This document shows, piece by piece, positions 61,425-64,000 of a stretch of 64,000 nt of DNA (position 1 is the stretch's first letter; every line of letters starts with the position of its first letter). The translations under genes and the position numbers were made by a program. This DNA is from Dromiciops gliroides (Eukaryota; Chordata; Mammalia; Microbiotheria; Microbiotheriidae). The notes beneath the pieces are model-generated. The model had not been told where the DNA came from. It worked only from the letters and a program-made list of their open reading frames with translations, and made no database searches. Location of the stretch: the NCBI RefSeq assembly GCF_019393635.1, contig NC_057865.1, forward strand, positions 297,898,385 through 297,962,384, written 5' to 3'.

Positions 61425-62110
61425 GTTATCCTTATTTCTTAAGGCTGCTTCCTTCTCAAAGGGTAAAACTCCCCCTCTCCAGGAGGGCTCTTAAATTGTT
61501 CAAAATGTCCAGGGGTCTTTCTTGTTCCTTTCTTCCTCTGTGTCCCCTTTTCCCACCCTCCACTCTCCTAATGCAGGTCCCACTTTCCCATCTGGCTCTT
61601 CAGAATTTCCCCTTTCCCCCACCCCATGCTGTGTTTTCACTGACATATTTATTCCATTTCTTTCATGATTTCTTCTATCTCCCTATTAAGCTAGAGGATA
61701 GGTAGACATTCTTGAAGCCCTGTGCCGTATTGTTCTTGTAGAGGGACTTCTATGATTATACCAGTGTCACTTGGTAAGGGACAGAAACAAACATAACATA
61801 ATCTCCACCTGACCCTGAAGTGTTCTGTTTGCTCTCCATACTTCCTGGAAATCAGATCCTATGTTTCCTGTGGCTTAAAACCAAAGTCCTCCCTTCTAGT
61901 TTCCACAGTAAATTTTCTATGTGTGGAACCTGGGGTTTCTTTCTCCTGAGGCTCTTCATCACTGATTTCATAATGGGATTTCCTATCTCCATTTGGGAGT
62001 TGGGGGAGGTTATCTGTTTTATCTAATTACCTAGGGCTCCTTGCACCACTATCATTTGCTCTTCAATTAGTAGATTCTTGTCAAAGTCATAATGGAAACT
62101 GAAGTTGCCC
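61425..62110. other. Unassigned, partly CT-rich sequence
   Basis: 61490-61650 is CT-rich. No gene or clear repeat. Confidence 0.4.
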
Positions 62111-62128
62111 TCAGTTTTTAAAGATTGA

Positions 62129-62129
<1 letters not shown>

Positions 62130-62188
<59 letters not shown>
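62130..62188 (+). repeat. (TG)n microsatellite
   Basis: About 28 uninterrupted TG units. Confidence 0.98.
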
Positions 62189-62192
<4 letters not shown>

Positions 62193-62289
62193 GATTGTGG
62201 AGTTTGACTTTTGATTGTCCTGGTATGTGGAACTCTGGGAAACAGAAGCTCCTTTTGCTAATGCACTTTGACCACTCATCTGTAACTTA

Positions 62290-62425
62290 GAGTCCTAGAA
62301 AGTTAGCCTGGAGCATTGAAAGCTTAAGAGAATTTCTCAGGATCACACAGCTTTTAAGTGTCATACATGTGACCTGGATCCATTTCTTGCTCATTCCAAG
62401 CCCAGTCCGCTTTCCACTAGAACAT
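62290..62425 (-). mobile_element. MIR-type CORE-SINE
   Basis: CAGGATCACACAGCTTTTAA, GTGACCTGGATCCATTTCTT and CGCTTTCCACTAGAAC. Confidence 0.72.
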
Positions 62426-62429
62426 GCCA

Positions 62430-63110
62430 CTTCTCCTTTCAGCAGTTTTCTACCATACAACAAAGCTGTTTTCAGTGATTTCTTGCCTCTTCATTATCCT
62501 TTTCTTCTTTCACCACTGGCCACAGATCAGGTGTAATTCATTTGTATCTTGCCTTGTTGCTGTGCCAACATCTTCCCTCTTTGAGGTAGGGACGCTGTGC
62601 TGGTTTTCTCTACACCCCACTTAGCAAGTATCATGAAGTATTGCACTATGTGTGCAATAATAGCTTTGTACATTGAGCCATCTTGATGTGGCTGAAACAT
62701 TTTGGAGCCCAGGAGTATTGGACCTTATATGGGCCCAGGGGCTAAGGCAAACACTGATACTGTGAGTCCACTTTGGTCTCCAGCAGCTACACCAGTCTCC
62801 TTGGCAGATCGTTTAGAAGTTATGTCTGGGGTTGGGGAGGGAGGTTTAGAATAGCCTGTCAGTCTGCTGAGTAGAGATCCCCTTATCCCCAACATCATAT
62901 TCTAGTGATTTAATTTGCCTCTGAAAAATGTCTTCAATTTTTATGTGATGAAGTAGTCCCCACCACAAATCGCTCCTGTGATTCCTCGGCAAATACAGTG
63001 ATAGTGTTTGTGCTAGAAATTCTCTAATCTCATCATATGAATTACTCCTTCAGTCTTGTCTTTGGGAGCTAAATGATGTGGATAGTCAAGCAACAACCTA
63101 GGTAATGGAA
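62430..63110. other. Unassigned sequence, about 0.7 kb
   Basis: 62560-62640 could be a diverged L2 end. No coding evidence. Confidence 0.4.
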
Positions 63111-63114
63111 TTGG

Positions 63115-63420
63115 TGACATCGACTAATTAGGTCACAGACTCATAGGATCCTTGAATTTAGATTGAGATTTGACCTTGAAGGTTAGCTTGTCATTCCCTC
63201 TAATCTACTCACTGAAACACTATACAGATAAACCAAAGGGATATACCCAGGACTAAATTGGGGAGGTAACATGGGGCTAGAAAGCTGCACTTGGCATTGA
63301 GAAGACCTGGATTGGAATTCTGTCTCTGATACTAGCTGTGTGATCACAGGCAAGTCACTTAACTTCTGAATCTTAGCTTCCTCCTCTGTACCACATGCCT
63401 CTCAATTACTCTCTGTATGA
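63115..63420. mobile_element. Old reverse SINE scrap and plus-strand MIR
   Basis: 63140-63215 resembles a reverse SINE (GACCTTGAAGGTTAGCTTGT). 63270-63400 is a plus-strand SINE: GACCTGGATTGGAATTCTGT, CTGTGTGATCACAGGCAAGT, AGCTTCCTCCTCTGTACC. Confidence 0.7.
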
Positions 63421-63549
63421 TAATCAAAAAATCCTCATGTCTCATGTCTTATAGCCATATTAAAACACACCATTAGTTTATTGCTATTTAAAAAGCTTTC
63501 CCTTTGTTTCTGAGAGATATCTGGAGTTTAAATGTCCTTCTATAGGAGC

Positions 63550-63708
63550 TGTGTAATTGCTTTTTTTTGCAGGGCAATAAGAGTTAAGTGACTAGTCCAG
63601 GGTCACACAGCTAGTTGTGTCAAGTGTCTGAGGCTGGATTTGAACTCAGGTCCTCCAAGGCCAGTGCTTCATCCACTGCACCACCTAGCTGCCTTCAGTT
63701 GTGTAATT
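63550..63708 (-). mobile_element. WSINE1-type SINE with internal deletions
   Basis: TTTTTTTTGCAGGGCAATAA, CACACAGCTAGTTGTGTCAA (AAG lost), CAGGTCCTCCAAGGCCAGTG (a TGACTCCAGG-type block lost), CCACCTAGCTGCC. TGTGTAATT at 63550-63558 and 63700-63708 is the duplication. Confidence 0.94.
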
Positions 63709-63709
63709 T

Positions 63710-64000
63710 CTTAAAGACATTCCTACCTGCTTTCCTCCACCAGTTTAAATATGGGTCAATTTCTTTTTCCATCCGTGATATCTATTCCAAATATCTATAC
63801 TACTACATGAGGTCTATATGTTGTACATCCATCTTCATGCCATATTATGGACAATAGCTATTCTCCATCCACTTGTCTTTCCTGTGTGAATGGCTAGATC
63901 AAACTCTTTTGAATGGCTATATTTTCTCCTCCAGGAGGCTCTTCAATGTTATGGAGCTTGATGCAACTAGTATAATATCCTCTATAGGAAGGAGCTTCTG
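63710..64000. other. Unassigned sequence to window end
   Basis: Nothing recognised. Confidence 0.35.

Noticed and set aside
6475..63857. Recurrent MPRVTQLVSVKCLRPDLNSG-like peptides
   Set aside because: The same peptide appears wherever a WSINE1-type SINE is read through in one frame. It is SINE translation, not a protein family.
1..64000. Endogenous retrovirus or LTR pairs
   Set aside because: I looked for long direct repeats, primer-binding sites and gag/pol-like frames and saw none.
1..64000. CRISPR arrays or prokaryotic operons
   Set aside because: All direct repeats are microsatellites or SINE target duplications, and the DNA is clearly mammalian.

Overview
This window is non-coding genomic DNA from a marsupial mammal, most likely an Australian one. 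The best evidence is a family of about 16 short tRNA-derived SINEs of the marsupial WSINE1/SINE1 type, with a GGGGCAGCTAGGTGGCGCAG head and a GTTCAAATC B-box. Longer CORE-SINEs (MAR1-like and MIR/Ther-like), two CORE-SINEs with a BovB/RTE-type tail (MAR4-like), marsupial-type LINE-1 and very many old L2 and L3/CR1 pieces accompany them. The Australian assignment rests on the common CATTGCCCTGC tail and is an inference. CpG is depleted, and no open reading frame looks like a functional gene.

Layout. 1-1370 is the 5' part of a LINE-1 on the minus strand, with a broken ORF1 running off the left edge. 1.4-9 kb holds old MIR-type SINEs, one young SINE and a truncated U6 snRNA pseudogene at about 6873. 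9.3-16 kb is dominated by L2 and L3/CR1 on the minus strand and by a strongly pyrimidine-rich domain (12.4-14.2 kb). 16-21 kb is a patchwork of SINEs nested in older repeats, plus hAT-like remnants. 21-25 kb and 28.8-36 kb contain repeat-poor stretches that could be conserved non-coding elements. 37-47 kb holds L1 3' ends, L2 and L3 pieces, a several-layer nested insertion (43.1-43.9 kb) and the best conserved-element candidate (40.42-40.90 kb). 47-57 kb is mostly ancient L2/L3/MIR. At 57.9-58.7 kb a nearly full-length processed pseudogene of ribosomal protein RPS3A lies inside an L1-type 3' end. 59-64 kb carries a cluster of five young SINEs and an L1 3' UTR.

The genes do not work together, because no intact gene is visible. 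The window is a gene desert or part of a large intron, and its history is one of successive retroposition: L2, MIR and L3 first, then L1 and MAR-type SINEs, then WSINE1-type SINEs and an L1-mobilised pseudogene. I found no endogenous retrovirus, CRISPR array, intact RNA gene or new enzymatic system. The items most worth checking are the repeat-free, CpG-retaining stretches, the RPS3A pseudogene, the U6 fragment and the nested insertion sites.
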